Assembly (NCBI RefSeq): GCF_003330845.1
Contig: NZ_CP026121.1
Coordinates: 1,903,501 to 1,967,500, forward strand
Reading direction: 5' to 3'
Length of the DNA: 64,000 bases
Source of the DNA: Streptomyces sp. Go-475
GTDB lineage: Bacteria; Actinomycetota; Actinomycetes; Streptomycetales; Streptomycetaceae
The notes beneath the pieces were generated by a model. The model was not told the DNA's origin and did not search any database. It was given only the letters and a program-made list of their open reading frames with translations. Positions within the stretch are counted from its first letter, which is position 1; every line of letters starts with the position of its first letter. Of the stretch, positions 9,174-18,188 are shown piece by piece. Both the position numbers and the translations under genes were made by a program.

Positions 9174-11261
9174 GTGAGCACCAAGCCGACCACCACAGAC
9201 CTCGAGTGGACCGAGTTGGACCAGCGGGCCGTCGACACCGCGCGTGTCCTGGCCGCCGATGCCGTACAGAAGGTCGGTAACGGCCATCCGGGTACGGCGA
9301 TGAGCCTGGCGCCTGCCGCCTACACCCTCTTCCAGAAGGTGATGCGGCACGACCCGGCGGACGCCGACTGGGTCGGGCGGGACCGCTTCGTGCTGTCCGC
9401 CGGCCACTCGTCCCTGACCCTCTACACCCAGCTGTACCTGGCCGGCTTCGGCCTGGAGCTGGACGACCTGAAGTCCTTCCGCACGTGGGGGTCGAAGACC
9501 CCGGGTCACCCCGAGTACGGGCACACGACCGGTGTGGAGACGACGACCGGCCCGCTGGGGCAGGGTGTCGCGAACGCGGTGGGCATGGCGATGGCCGCCC
9601 GCTACGAGCGGGGCCTGTTCGACCCGGAGGCCCCCGAGGGCGAGTCGCCCTTCGACCACTTCATCTACTGCATCGCCGGTGACGGCTGTCTGCAGGAGGG
9701 CATCTCCGCCGAGGCGTCCTCGCTGGCCGGCCACCAGAAGCTGGGCAACCTGATCCTGCTGTGGGACGACAACCACATCTCGATCGAGGGCGACACGGAG
9801 ACGGCCGTCTCCGAGGACACGGTGAAGCGGTACGAGGCCTACGGCTGGCACGTGCAGCGGGTCGAGCCGCAGGAGAACGGCGACCTGGACCCGGCGGCGA
9901 TCTTCGAGGCCGTCCAGAAGGCCAAGGCCGTCACGGACCGGCCGTCGTTCATCGCGATGCGCTCGATCATCGCCTGGCCCGCCCCGAACGCGCAGAACAC
10001 CGAGGCCGCCCACGGCTCGGCCCTGGGCGACGACGAGGTCGCGGCGACCAAGCGGGTCCTGGGCTTCGACCCGGAGCAGAGCTTCGAGGTCTCCGACGAG
10101 GTCATCACCCACACCCGCAAGGCGATCGAGCGGGGCCAGGCCGCCCGCGCGGTGTGGGAGAAGTCCTTCCAGCAGTGGCGGGACAACAACCCCGAGCGCG
10201 CCGCCGAGTACGACCGGGTCGCCAAGGGCGAGCTGCCGGCCGGCTGGGAGGAGAAGATCCCGGTCTTCGAGGTCGGCAAGGGCGTGGCCACGCGTGCCGC
10301 CTCGGGCAAGGTGCTCCAGGCGCTCGGCGCGGTGATCCCCGAGCTGTGGGGCGGCTCGGCCGACCTGGCCGGCTCGAACAACACCACGATCGACAAGACC
10401 AGCTCCTTCCTCCCGGCGGACAACCCGCTGCCGGAGGCGGACCCGTACGGGCGCACGATCCACTTCGGTATCCGCGAGCACGCGATGGCCGCCGAGATGA
10501 ACGGCATCGCGCTGCACGGCAACACCCGGATCTACGGCGGCACGTTCCTGGTCTTCTCCGACTACATGCGCAACGCGGTGCGGCTGTCGGCGCTGATGCA
10601 CCTGCCGGTGACGTACGTGTGGACGCACGACTCCATCGGCCTCGGTGAGGACGGCCCGACCCACCAGCCGGTCGAGCACCTGGCCAGCCTTCGTGCCATT
10701 CCGGGGCTGAACATCGTGCGCCCGGCGGACGCCAACGAGACGGCCATCGCCTGGCGCGAGATCCTGCGCCGCTGGACGAAGGAGTTCGGCAAGGGCCAGC
10801 CGCACGGTCTGGCGCTGACGCGTCAGGGCGTGCCGACCTACGAGCCCAACGACGACGCCGCGCGCGGTGGCTACGTCCTGTTCGAGGCCGAGGGCGGTGA
10901 GCCGGAGGTCATCCTGATCGCCACGGGCTCGGAGGTGCACGTCGCCGTCGAGGCGCGCGAGCAGCTCCAGGGCGCCGGCGTGCCCACGCGCGTGGTGTCG
11001 ATGCCGTCGGTGGAGTGGTTCGAGCAGCAGGACCAGGGGTACCGGGACAGCGTCCTGCCGCCGTCCGTCCGCGCGCGTGTCGCGGTGGAGGCCGGGGTGG
11101 GTCTCACCTGGCACAAGTACGTCGGGGACGCCGGCCGCATCGTTTCCCTGGAGCACTTCGGTGCTTCCGCCGACGGCAAGGTCCTCTTCCGCGAGTTCGG
11201 CTTCACCGCCGAGAACGTGGCCGCCGCCGCCCGGGAATCGATCGCCGCAGCCCAGCGCTGA
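9174..11261 (+). CDS. tkt: Transketolase
   Basis: Transketolase moves two-carbon units between sugar phosphates in the non-oxidative pentose-phosphate pathway, using thiamine diphosphate. The 695-residue protein has the three expected domains. Key motifs are [12 protein letters not shown] near 36-47, the TPP-binding GDG at 169-171 ending in DDN near 200, [18 protein letters not shown] in the pyrimidine domain, and [18 protein letters not shown]. The start GTG at 9174 gives [12 protein letters not shown]. It is the first gene of the tkt-tal-zwf-opcA-pgl operon; tal follows after 34 bases with its own strong ribosome site. Confidence 0.98.
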   Translation: MSTKPTTTDLEWTELDQRAVDTARVLAADAVQKVGNGHPGTAMSLAPAAYTLFQKVMRHDPADADWVGRDRFVLSAGHSSLTLYTQLYLAGFGLELDDLKSFRTWGSKTPGHPEYGHTTGVETTTGPLGQGVANAVGMAMAARYERGLFDPEAPEGESPFDHFIYCIAGDGCLQEGISAEASSLAGHQKLGNLILLWDDNHISIEGDTETAVSEDTVKRYEAYGWHVQRVEPQENGDLDPAAIFEAVQKAKAVTDRPSFIAMRSIIAWPAPNAQNTEAAHGSALGDDEVAATKRVLGFDPEQSFEVSDEVITHTRKAIERGQAARAVWEKSFQQWRDNNPERAAEYDRVAKGELPAGWEEKIPVFEVGKGVATRAASGKVLQALGAVIPELWGGSADLAGSNNTTIDKTSSFLPADNPLPEADPYGRTIHFGIREHAMAAEMNGIALHGNTRIYGGTFLVFSDYMRNAVRLSALMHLPVTYVWTHDSIGLGEDGPTHQPVEHLASLRAIPGLNIVRPADANETAIAWREILRRWTKEFGKGQPHGLALTRQGVPTYEPNDDAARGGYVLFEAEGGEPEVILIATGSEVHVAVEAREQLQGAGVPTRVVSMPSVEWFEQQDQGYRDSVLPPSVRARVAVEAGVGLTWHKYVGDAGRIVSLEHFGASADGKVLFREFGFTAENVAAAARESIAAAQR

Positions 11262-11295
11262 CGCTCATATACGACACGTAGGAGATGGAATTTCC

Positions 11296-12414
11296 ATGAC
11301 AGACGCACTCAAGCGCCTCTCCGAGGAAGGCGTCGCGATCTGGCTGGACGACCTGTCCCGCAAGCGGATCACGTCCGGCAACCTCGCCGAGCTGCTCGAC
11401 CAGCAGCACGTCGTGGGCGTCACGACCAACCCGACGATCTTCCAGAAGGCGATCTCCGAGGGCGACGGCTACGACACGCAGCTGACCGACCTCGCCGCCC
11501 GCAAGGTCACCGTCGAAGAGGCCATCCGCATGATCACGACGGCGGACGTCCGTGACGCCGCCGACATCCTGCGCCCGGTCTTCGACGCCACCGGCGGCCA
11601 GGACGGCCGGGTCTCGATCGAGGTCGACCCGCGCCTGGCGCACAACACGCGGGCCACGGTCGCCGAGGCCAAGCAGCTCGCCTGGCTGGTGGACCGGCCC
11701 AACACCCTCATCAAGATCCCGGCGACCGAGGCGGGCATCCCGGCCATCGCCGAGACCATCGGCCTGGGCATCAGCGTCAACGTCACGCTGATCTTCTCGC
11801 TGGAGCGCTACCGCCTGGTCATGGACGCGTTCCTGACCGGCCTGGAGAAGGCCAAGGAGCGCGGCCTGGACCTGTCGCAGATCCACTCCGTGGCGTCGTT
11901 CTTCGTCTCCCGTGTGGACACCGAGATCGACAAGCGGATCGACGCGCTCGGCACCGACGAGGCCAAGGCGCTGCGCGGCAAGGCCGCCATCGCCAACGCC
12001 CGGCTCGCCTACCAGGCGTACGAGGAGGTCTTCTCCTCGGACCGTTGGAACGCGCTGGAGAAGGCCGGCGCCAACAAGCAGCGTCCGCTGTGGGCGTCGA
12101 CCGGCGTGAAGGACAAGGCGTACCAGGACACCATGTACGTCACCGAGCTGGTCGCGCCGAACACGGTGAACACCATGCCGGAGGCCACCCTGCTGGCCAC
12201 CGAGGACCATGGCGAGATCACCGGCAACACCGTCGCCGGCACCTACGAGCAGGCCCGCGCCGACCTCGACGCCGTCGAGAAGCTCGGGATCAAGTACGAC
12301 GACGTGGTGCGGCTGCTGGAGGAGGAGGGCGTCGAGAAGTTCGAGGCGTCCTGGACCGACCTGCTGAAGTCGACCGAGGCCGAGCTTCGGCGCCTCGCCC
12401 CCTCGGAGGGCTGA
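11296..12414 (+). CDS. tal: Transaldolase
   Basis: Transaldolase exchanges dihydroxyacetone units between sedoheptulose-7-phosphate and glyceraldehyde-3-phosphate. The 372-residue protein is the long actinobacterial type. The Schiff-base lysine is K140 in [11 protein letters not shown], and the N-terminal [13 protein letters not shown] motif is present. The ATG at 11296 follows TAGGAGATGG. The stop is only four bases before the zwf start, so the genes are translationally close and the pathway enzymes are made together. Confidence 0.97.
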   Translation: MTDALKRLSEEGVAIWLDDLSRKRITSGNLAELLDQQHVVGVTTNPTIFQKAISEGDGYDTQLTDLAARKVTVEEAIRMITTADVRDAADILRPVFDATGGQDGRVSIEVDPRLAHNTRATVAEAKQLAWLVDRPNTLIKIPATEAGIPAIAETIGLGISVNVTLIFSLERYRLVMDAFLTGLEKAKERGLDLSQIHSVASFFVSRVDTEIDKRIDALGTDEAKALRGKAAIANARLAYQAYEEVFSSDRWNALEKAGANKQRPLWASTGVKDKAYQDTMYVTELVAPNTVNTMPEATLLATEDHGEITGNTVAGTYEQARADLDAVEKLGIKYDDVVRLLEEEGVEKFEASWTDLLKSTEAELRRLAPSEG

Positions 12415-12418
12415 ACCG

Positions 12419-13942
12419 GTGTCGAGCAGCAACCCGCTGCGTGACCCCGCGGACCGACGGCTCCCGCGCATCGCGGGGCCGTCGGGCCTGGTCATCTTCG
12501 GCGTCACGGGCGACCTGTCCCGCAAGAAGCTCATGCCCGCCGTGTACGACCTCGCCAACCGGGGTCTGCTGCCGCCGGGCTTCTCGCTGGTGGGCTTCGC
12601 CCGCCGCGAGTGGGCGCACGAGGACTTCGCGCAGGAGGTCCACGACGCGGTCAAGGAGCACGCCCGCACGCCCTTCCGCGAGGAGGTCTGGCAGCAGCTC
12701 ATCCAGGGCATGCGCTTCGTGCAGGGCACGTTCGACGACGACGACGCGTTCGAGCGGCTGCGCTCCACGATCGAGGAACTGGACAAGGCGCAGGGCACGG
12801 GCGGCAACTTCGCCTTCTACCTGTCCGTGCCGCCGAAGTCCTTCCCGGTGGTCATCCAGCAGCTGAAGAAGCACGGACTGGCGGACCAGACGGGTGGTTC
12901 GTGGCGGCGCGCGGTGATCGAGAAGCCGTTCGGCCACAACCTGAAGTCGGCCGAGGAGCTCAACAAGGTCGTCCACGAGGTCTTCGCCCCGGAGCAGGTC
13001 TTCCGCATCGACCACTACCTGGGCAAGGAGACCGTCCAGAACATCCTGGCGCTGCGCTTCGCCAACACGATGTTCGAGCCGATCTGGAATCGGTCCTTCG
13101 TGGACCACGTGCAGATCACCATGGCCGAGGACATCGGCATCGGCGGCCGGGCCGGCTACTACGACGGCATCGGCGCCGCCCGTGACGTCATCCAGAACCA
13201 CCTGCTCCAGCTGATGGCGCTGACCGCGATGGAGGAGCCGGCCTCCTTCGACGCGGACGCGCTGGCCGCCGAGAAGACCAAGGTGCTCGGCGCGGTGAAG
13301 CTGCCGAAGGACATGGGCCGGGACACCGTCCGCGGCCAGTACTCGGCCGGCTGGCAGGGCGGCGCGAAGGTGATCGGCTATCTGGACGAGGACGGCATCG
13401 ACGCCTCGTCGAAGACCGACACGTACGCGGCGATCAAGCTGGAGATCGACAACCGCCGCTGGGCGGGCGTCCCCTTCTACCTGCGCACCGGCAAGCGCCT
13501 GGGCCGCCGCGTGACGGAGATCGCGGTCGTGTTCCAGCGGGCGCCGCACTCCCCCTTCGACACCACGGCCACCGAGGAGCTGGGCTCCAACGCGATCGTC
13601 ATCCGCGTCCAGCCGGACGAGGGCGTGACGGTCCGCTTCGGCTCGAAGGTGCCGGGCACCTCGATGGAGATCCGGGACGTGTCGATGGACTTCGCGTACG
13701 GCGAGTCCTTCACGGAGTCCAGCCCGGAGGCGTACGAGCGTCTCATCCTGGACGTCCTGCTCGGTGACTCGAACCTCTTCCCGCGCACCGAGGAGGTCGA
13801 GCTGTCCTGGAAGATCCTCGACCCGATCGAGGAGTACTGGGACAAGAACGGCAAGCCCGCGCAGTACCCGGCCGGTACCTGGGGGCCCGTCGAGGCGGAC
13901 GAAATGCTCGAGCGACACGGACGGAGCTGGCGCCGGCCATGA
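12419..13942 (+). CDS. zwf: Glucose-6-phosphate 1-dehydrogenase
   Basis: Zwf oxidises glucose-6-phosphate to 6-phosphogluconolactone, producing NADPH, the committed step of the oxidative pentose-phosphate branch. The 507-residue protein shows the nucleotide fingerprint GVTGDLSRKK at 28-37, EKPFGHNL at 168-175 and the active-site RIDHYLGKE at 196-204. The GTG at 12419 is preceded by GGAGGG lying inside the tal stop region. The stop overlaps opcA as ATGA. OpcA, encoded next, is the usual allosteric partner of this enzyme in actinobacteria. Confidence 0.98.
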   Translation: MSSSNPLRDPADRRLPRIAGPSGLVIFGVTGDLSRKKLMPAVYDLANRGLLPPGFSLVGFARREWAHEDFAQEVHDAVKEHARTPFREEVWQQLIQGMRFVQGTFDDDDAFERLRSTIEELDKAQGTGGNFAFYLSVPPKSFPVVIQQLKKHGLADQTGGSWRRAVIEKPFGHNLKSAEELNKVVHEVFAPEQVFRIDHYLGKETVQNILALRFANTMFEPIWNRSFVDHVQITMAEDIGIGGRAGYYDGIGAARDVIQNHLLQLMALTAMEEPASFDADALAAEKTKVLGAVKLPKDMGRDTVRGQYSAGWQGGAKVIGYLDEDGIDASSKTDTYAAIKLEIDNRRWAGVPFYLRTGKRLGRRVTEIAVVFQRAPHSPFDTTATEELGSNAIVIRVQPDEGVTVRFGSKVPGTSMEIRDVSMDFAYGESFTESSPEAYERLILDVLLGDSNLFPRTEEVELSWKILDPIEEYWDKNGKPAQYPAGTWGPVEADEMLERHGRSWRRP

Positions 13943-15030
13943 AGATAGACCTCACGGACACCACGGCCAGCAAGATCAACAAGGCGCTGGTGCAGGGCCG
14001 CCGGGCGATCGGCACCCCGGCGGTCGGCATGGTGCTCACGCTGGTCATCGTGACGGACGAGGAGAACGCCTACGACGCGCTGAAGGCGGCGAGCGACGCC
14101 TCGCGCGAGCACCCCTCGCGCACGCTGGTGGTCATCAAGCGCGTCTCCCGCTCGCCCCGCGACCGTACGCAGTCCCGCCTGGACGCGGAGGTCCGGGTCG
14201 GCGCGGAGGCCGGCACCGGCGAGACGGTGGTGCTCCGGCTGTACGGCGAGGTCGTCGACCACGCCCAGTCGGTGGTGCTGCCGCTGCTGCTGCCGGACGC
14301 GCCGGTGGTGGTGTGGTGGCCGGTGAACGCGCCGCTCGACCCGGCGAAGGACCCCCTGGGGGCCCTCGGGCAGCGCCGCGTCACCGACACGTACGCCTCC
14401 GAGCAGCCGGTGCGGGACCTGGCGACCCGGTCCGGGACCTACACCCCCGGCGACACGGACCTGTCCTGGACCCGCATCACGCCCTGGCGTTCGATGCTGG
14501 CCGCCGCGCTCGACCAGGTCGCGTGCGAGGTCAGGGCCGTCGAGGTGGAGGGCGAGGAGTTCAACCCGAGCTGCGAGCTGCTGGCGATGTGGCTGGCGGA
14601 CCGGCTGGACGTGCCCGTGCAGCGCTCGCTGTCCGGCGGCCCCGGTCTGACGGCGGTCCGCATGGACACCAGTTGCGGCCCGATCACCCTGGACCGGGCC
14701 GACGGCTCCCTGGCCACCCTCTCCATCGAGGGCCAGCCCGACCGCGCGGTGGCGCTCAAGCGCCGTGACACGGCCGAGCTGATCGCGGAGGAGCTGCGGC
14801 GGCTGGACCCGGACGACACGTACGCGTCGGCGCTGCGGTACGGCGTGGACCGGCTGAAGGCCTCGTCGCCCGTGCCGTCGGTGCCCAAAAGTGAGGGGCG
14901 AGCAGGACTCGCCCTCCCCGCTCCCGTTGAAGCGGCTGCGAAAGCTCCCGCTGCGGAAGCGACGGCGCAGGCACCGGTGAAGCAGGAGCCGCCCAGGCTG
15001 GAACCGGTACGGAAGGCGACGACGAAGTGA
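13939..15030 (+). CDS. opcA: OpcA, glucose-6-phosphate dehydrogenase assembly/activator protein
   Basis: OpcA stimulates assembly or activity of glucose-6-phosphate dehydrogenase in cyanobacteria and actinobacteria. The 363-residue product has the family core from residue 1 to about 310 (MKIDLTDTTASKINKALVQ; VVVWWPVNAPLDP; DLSWTRITPWRSMLA). It ends with a roughly 50-residue tail rich in Ala, Pro and Lys that looks disordered. The gene overlaps zwf by ATGA and pgl by GTGA, so the three products are likely made in fixed ratio. Confidence 0.95.
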   Translation: MKIDLTDTTASKINKALVQGRRAIGTPAVGMVLTLVIVTDEENAYDALKAASDASREHPSRTLVVIKRVSRSPRDRTQSRLDAEVRVGAEAGTGETVVLRLYGEVVDHAQSVVLPLLLPDAPVVVWWPVNAPLDPAKDPLGALGQRRVTDTYASEQPVRDLATRSGTYTPGDTDLSWTRITPWRSMLAAALDQVACEVRAVEVEGEEFNPSCELLAMWLADRLDVPVQRSLSGGPGLTAVRMDTSCGPITLDRADGSLATLSIEGQPDRAVALKRRDTAELIAEELRRLDPDDTYASALRYGVDRLKASSPVPSVPKSEGRAGLALPAPVEAAAKAPAAEATAQAPVKQEPPRLEPVRKATTK

Positions 15031-15812
15031 GCACGGCACCGCAACTGGTCGTCCACCGGGACAAGGAGCTGATGGCGCAGGCCGCGGCGGCCCGGCTGAT
15101 CACCAGGATCGTGGACGCGCAGGCCTCCCGGGGTTCGGCGTCCGTGGTCCTGACGGGCGGCCGCAACGGCAACGGCCTGCTGTCCGCGCTGGCCGCGGCG
15201 CCCGCCCGGGACGCCGTGGACTGGAGCCGGATCGACCTGTGGTGGGGCGACGAGCGGTTCCTGCCCGAGGGCGACCCGGAGCGCAATGTCACGCAGGCAC
15301 GGGAGGCACTGCTCGACTCCGTGCCGCTCGACCCGAAGCGGGTGCACGCGATGCCCGCGTCGGACGGTCCCCACGGCAACGACGTGGACGCGGCGGCGGC
15401 CGCGTACGCGGAGGAACTGGCGCGGGCGGCGGGCCCGGAGAACCACGGCCCCGTCCCCACGTTCGACGTGCTGATGCTGGGGGTCGGCCCGGACACGCAC
15501 GTGGCGTCGCTGTTCCCGGAGCTTCCGGCGGTCCGGGAGACCGACCGCACGGTGGTCGGCGTCCACGGCGCGCCGAAGCCACCGCCGACGCGGGTGACGC
15601 TGACGCTGCCGGCGATCCGGGCCGCCCGTGAGGTGTGGCTCCTGGCGGCCGGGGAGGACAAGGCACAGGCGGCGGCCATCGCCCTCTCGGGCGCGGGTGA
15701 GATCCAGGCTCCTGCGGCGGGTGCGTATGGCCGCAGCAGGACCCTGTGGCTGCTGGACGGGGCAGCGGCTTCCCAACTGCCGCGTTCCCTGTACCCGCCG
15801 GCTTCGGCTTAG
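15027..15812 (+). CDS. pgl: 6-phosphogluconolactonase
   Basis: Pgl (DevB type) hydrolyses 6-phosphogluconolactone to 6-phosphogluconate. The 261-residue protein has the typical WWGDERFLPEGDPERN segment, HAMPASDGPHGNDVDAAA, and LGVGPDTHVASLFPE, where the family carries its catalytic and phosphate-binding residues. The GTG at 15027 overlaps the opcA stop. It is the last gene of the pentose-phosphate operon and is followed by a strong hairpin. Confidence 0.95.
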   Translation: MSTAPQLVVHRDKELMAQAAAARLITRIVDAQASRGSASVVLTGGRNGNGLLSALAAAPARDAVDWSRIDLWWGDERFLPEGDPERNVTQAREALLDSVPLDPKRVHAMPASDGPHGNDVDAAAAAYAEELARAAGPENHGPVPTFDVLMLGVGPDTHVASLFPELPAVRETDRTVVGVHGAPKPPPTRVTLTLPAIRAAREVWLLAAGEDKAQAAAIALSGAGEIQAPAAGAYGRSRTLWLLDGAAASQLPRSLYPPASA

Positions 15813-15816
15813 CCCA

Positions 15817-15837
15817 CCAGGGGGCTCCGCCCCCTGG
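15817..15837 (+). terminator. Terminator hairpin after pgl
   Basis: CCAGGGGGC and GCCCCCTGG form a perfect 9-bp stem around a TCC loop, starting five bases after the pgl stop. There is no U-tract, as is common for Streptomyces terminators. Confidence 0.75.
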
Positions 15838-15901
15838 ACCGTCGGGCCTGTGCCCAGCCACCGTCCTAAGCGGTCAGCCAGGAGGCTGGACTCGCGAGTT
15901 G

Positions 15902-15918
15902 CTGCCCTTCAAGGGCAG
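15902..15918. terminator. Short hairpin between convergent genes
   Basis: CTGCCCTT and AAGGGCAG form an almost loop-less inverted repeat, followed on the plus strand by TTTCG. It may add to termination between pgl and the convergent sugar permease gene. Confidence 0.45.
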
Positions 15919-15949
15919 TTTCGGGTGGCGGGTGGGCATAGGCGGGAGT

Positions 15950-15970
15950 CCAGGGGGCGGAGCCCCTTGG
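15950..15970 (-). terminator. Terminator hairpin after the sugar transporter operon
   Basis: CCAGGGGGC and GCCCCTTGG form a nine-base stem with one mismatch and a three-base loop, about eight bases past the stop of the minus-strand permease gene. It closely resembles the pgl terminator at 15817-15837. Confidence 0.65.
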
Positions 15971-15978
15971 TGCAGCGG

Positions 15979-16818
15979 CTACTTGACCGACCCGGCCATC
16001 ACGCCCTGCACGAAGTGCTTCTGGAACGCGAAGAACACCACGACCGGGACGATCAGGGACAGGAACGCCCCGGGGGCCAGGACATCGATGTTGCTGCCGA
16101 ACTGCCGTATCTGGGACTGGAGTTCCACTGTCAGCGGCTGCGCGGAGCTGTCCGCGAACAGCAGCGCCACGAGCATGTCGTTCCACACCCACAGGAACTG
16201 GAAGATGGCCAGGGAGGCGATCGCCGGGCGGCCGACGGGCAGGACCAGGCGTGTGAAGATGCGCCACTCGCTGCCGCCGTCCATCCGGGCCGCCTCCAGC
16301 ATCTCCTTCGGCATCTCGGCGAAGTAGTTCCGCAGCAGGAACACGGCGAACGGCAGTCCGTAGGCGACGTGGAAGAGGACGACCCCGGGGATCGTGCCGA
16401 ACAGGCCGAGCTGCCCGAAGAGTTTGGCGACCGGCAGCAGGCCGATCTGCACGGGCACCACCAGCAGCGCGACCACGACCAGGAAGATCGTGTCCCGCCC
16501 GGGGAAGTCCAGCCACGCGAAGGCGTACCCGGCGAGCGCCGCCACGACCACGACCAGCACCGTCGTCGGCACCGAGATCAGCACCGTGTTCCAGAACGCC
16601 TGGGTGATGCCGGCGTTCTCCAGCAGCGCCGAGTAGTTGTCGAAGGACAGCTGCCCCGGGCTGGAGAACACCGTCCACCAGCCGCCCTTCGCCGTGTCTT
16701 CGGCGGACCGCAGGGAGGACAGGAACAGCCCGGCCAGCGGGGTCATCCACACCAGCCCCACGACCACGAGGAAGGCCTGGACGACTCCGTTGCCCAGGGA
16801 GCGCCGTACCGCGTTCAT
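15979..16818 (-). CDS. Carbohydrate ABC transporter permease, MalG type
   Basis: This 279-residue inner-membrane permease forms half of the channel of a binding-protein-dependent sugar importer (CUT1 family). Six membrane segments are apparent. The EAA loop for ATPase docking reads EMLEAARMDGGSEWRIFTRLVLP near residues 180-200. The ATG at 16816-16818 overlaps the stop of the upstream MalF-type gene as ATGA. No ATPase gene is present in the cluster, which is usual in Streptomyces, where the shared ATPase MsiK serves many sugar importers. Confidence 0.92.
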   Translation of the reverse strand: MNAVRRSLGNGVVQAFLVVVGLVWMTPLAGLFLSSLRSAEDTAKGGWWTVFSSPGQLSFDNYSALLENAGITQAFWNTVLISVPTTVLVVVVAALAGYAFAWLDFPGRDTIFLVVVALLVVPVQIGLLPVAKLFGQLGLFGTIPGVVLFHVAYGLPFAVFLLRNYFAEMPKEMLEAARMDGGSEWRIFTRLVLPVGRPAIASLAIFQFLWVWNDMLVALLFADSSAQPLTVELQSQIRQFGSNIDVLAPGAFLSLIVPVVVFFAFQKHFVQGVMAGSVK

Positions 16819-18182
16819 CGCTGACTCCTCTTGAAGCGGCGGACGTTGAACACCATCGCCGGGACCACCAGCAGCAGGAGCAGCACGCCGAGCGCGCTGC
16901 CGAGGCCCTGGTTGTTGCCGCCGCCGAACGACACGAGCCACATCTGCGTCGCGAGCACGGTCGCGTCCTCCTGCACGGGCCCGGGCGCGATGATGTAGAC
17001 GAGGTCGAAGACCTTCATCACGTTGATGACGAGGGTGACGAAGACGACCGTGAGGACCGGGGCGAGCAGCGGCACCGTGATGCGGCGGAAGATCTGCCAT
17101 TCGTTCGCGCCGTCCATGCGGGCCGCCTCCAGCGCGTCCCGGGGCAGCGTCGACAGGCCCGCGCCGATGAGCACCATCGCGAAGCCGGTCCAGATCCACA
17201 GGTAGGCGCCGATGATCGCCGGGGTGACCAGCGCGGGGCCGAGCCAGGAGACGCCCTCGTAGGGCGCGGCGAAGTTGGACGACGGCAGTTCCACCGCGTA
17301 GGAGCCCGGTTCCAGGCCCTCGAAGCGGAAGGAGCCGTCGGCGGCGGTCGTCGCCGTGGCGACCGGCTCGCCGTCGCGCACCGCCTCGACCTTCATGCCG
17401 GGCAGTCCGCTCTCCCGCGCGTCGACCTTGCCCTGCTCCCCTCCCCCGCCGGGGGTGAAGTCCAGGTAGACGACACCGCGCAGTTCGTCCGCGGCGGCCT
17501 TCCGCCCCGCCGCTTGGGAGGCGGGCCGGGCGTCGCCGGGCAGGTCGGCGGGCTGTACGCCGACCAGGCCCAGCGTCACGGCGTCCCCGGGCGACACGGA
17601 CGCGCTCGTGCGGTAGGAGCCGTCCTTCTCCTTCGTCAGGCCCTGTCCGTCACGCGCCCGGGCCGTCGGATAGGAGGACTGCTCCTCGAAGGCGTCGTGG
17701 ACGGAGACGACCGCCGCGTTCAGCACGCCCTTGTCGGGGTCCTCGTCGTAGGCGAGGCGGAAGATGATGCCGGCGGCGAGGAAGGAGACCGCCATCGGCA
17801 TGAAGAGGAGCAGCTTGAAGGCGGTGGCCCAGCGCACCTTCTCCACCAGGACGGCCAGGATCAGGCCGAGCCCGGTGAGCAGGGCCGGGGCCACGACGAC
17901 CCAGATGGCCGTGTTGCGCACGGCCTTGAGGGTCGCCGGGTCGCGGAACATCTCGGTGTAGTTCTCGCCGCCGACGAAGGTCGTGCCGGAGGCGTCGAAG
18001 AAGCTGCGGCCGACGCTGAACAGCACGGGGTAGACGACGAGCGCGCCGAGCAGCAGCAGCGCCGGGAGGACGAACAGCAGGGCGACGATCCTGCCGCGCC
18101 GCCGCAGGCGCCGGGTGCGGTCGGCGACCGGGCCGGGCGGCGGCGTCGGCGGGCTCGTCTCTTTCACGAGGGTGGCTGTCAT
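16815..18182 (-). CDS. Carbohydrate ABC transporter permease, MalF type, with large extracytoplasmic insertion
   Basis: This is the second channel subunit of the sugar importer. It is 455 residues, against about 290-310 for a usual MalF-type subunit. Membrane segments lie near 33-55, 92-113 and 121-143, and the EAA loop DALEAARMDGANEWQIFRRI begins near 349. Residues about 147-315 are an extra stretch in the outside loop between the third and fourth helices. Its last part (about 255-305, including DGSFRFEGLEPGSYAVEL) looks like a carboxypeptidase-regulatory/CnaB-type beta-sandwich. An added domain here could contact the binding protein or cell wall. The frame is continuous, with normal codon use and no sign of a frameshift. 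The gene starts six bases after the binding-protein stop. Confidence 0.88.
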   Translation of the reverse strand: MTATLVKETSPPTPPPGPVADRTRRLRRRGRIVALLFVLPALLLLGALVVYPVLFSVGRSFFDASGTTFVGGENYTEMFRDPATLKAVRNTAIWVVVAPALLTGLGLILAVLVEKVRWATAFKLLLFMPMAVSFLAAGIIFRLAYDEDPDKGVLNAAVVSVHDAFEEQSSYPTARARDGQGLTKEKDGSYRTSASVSPGDAVTLGLVGVQPADLPGDARPASQAAGRKAAADELRGVVYLDFTPGGGGEQGKVDARESGLPGMKVEAVRDGEPVATATTAADGSFRFEGLEPGSYAVELPSSNFAAPYEGVSWLGPALVTPAIIGAYLWIWTGFAMVLIGAGLSTLPRDALEAARMDGANEWQIFRRITVPLLAPVLTVVFVTLVINVMKVFDLVYIIAPGPVQEDATVLATQMWLVSFGGGNNQGLGSALGVLLLLLVVPAMVFNVRRFKRSQR

Positions 18183-18188
18183 GGCGGA

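Noticed and set aside
16815..18182. Frameshift or gene fusion as an explanation of the long permease
   Set aside because: The frame is open throughout, third-position G/C stays high in the insertion and both flanks are in register with the permease family.
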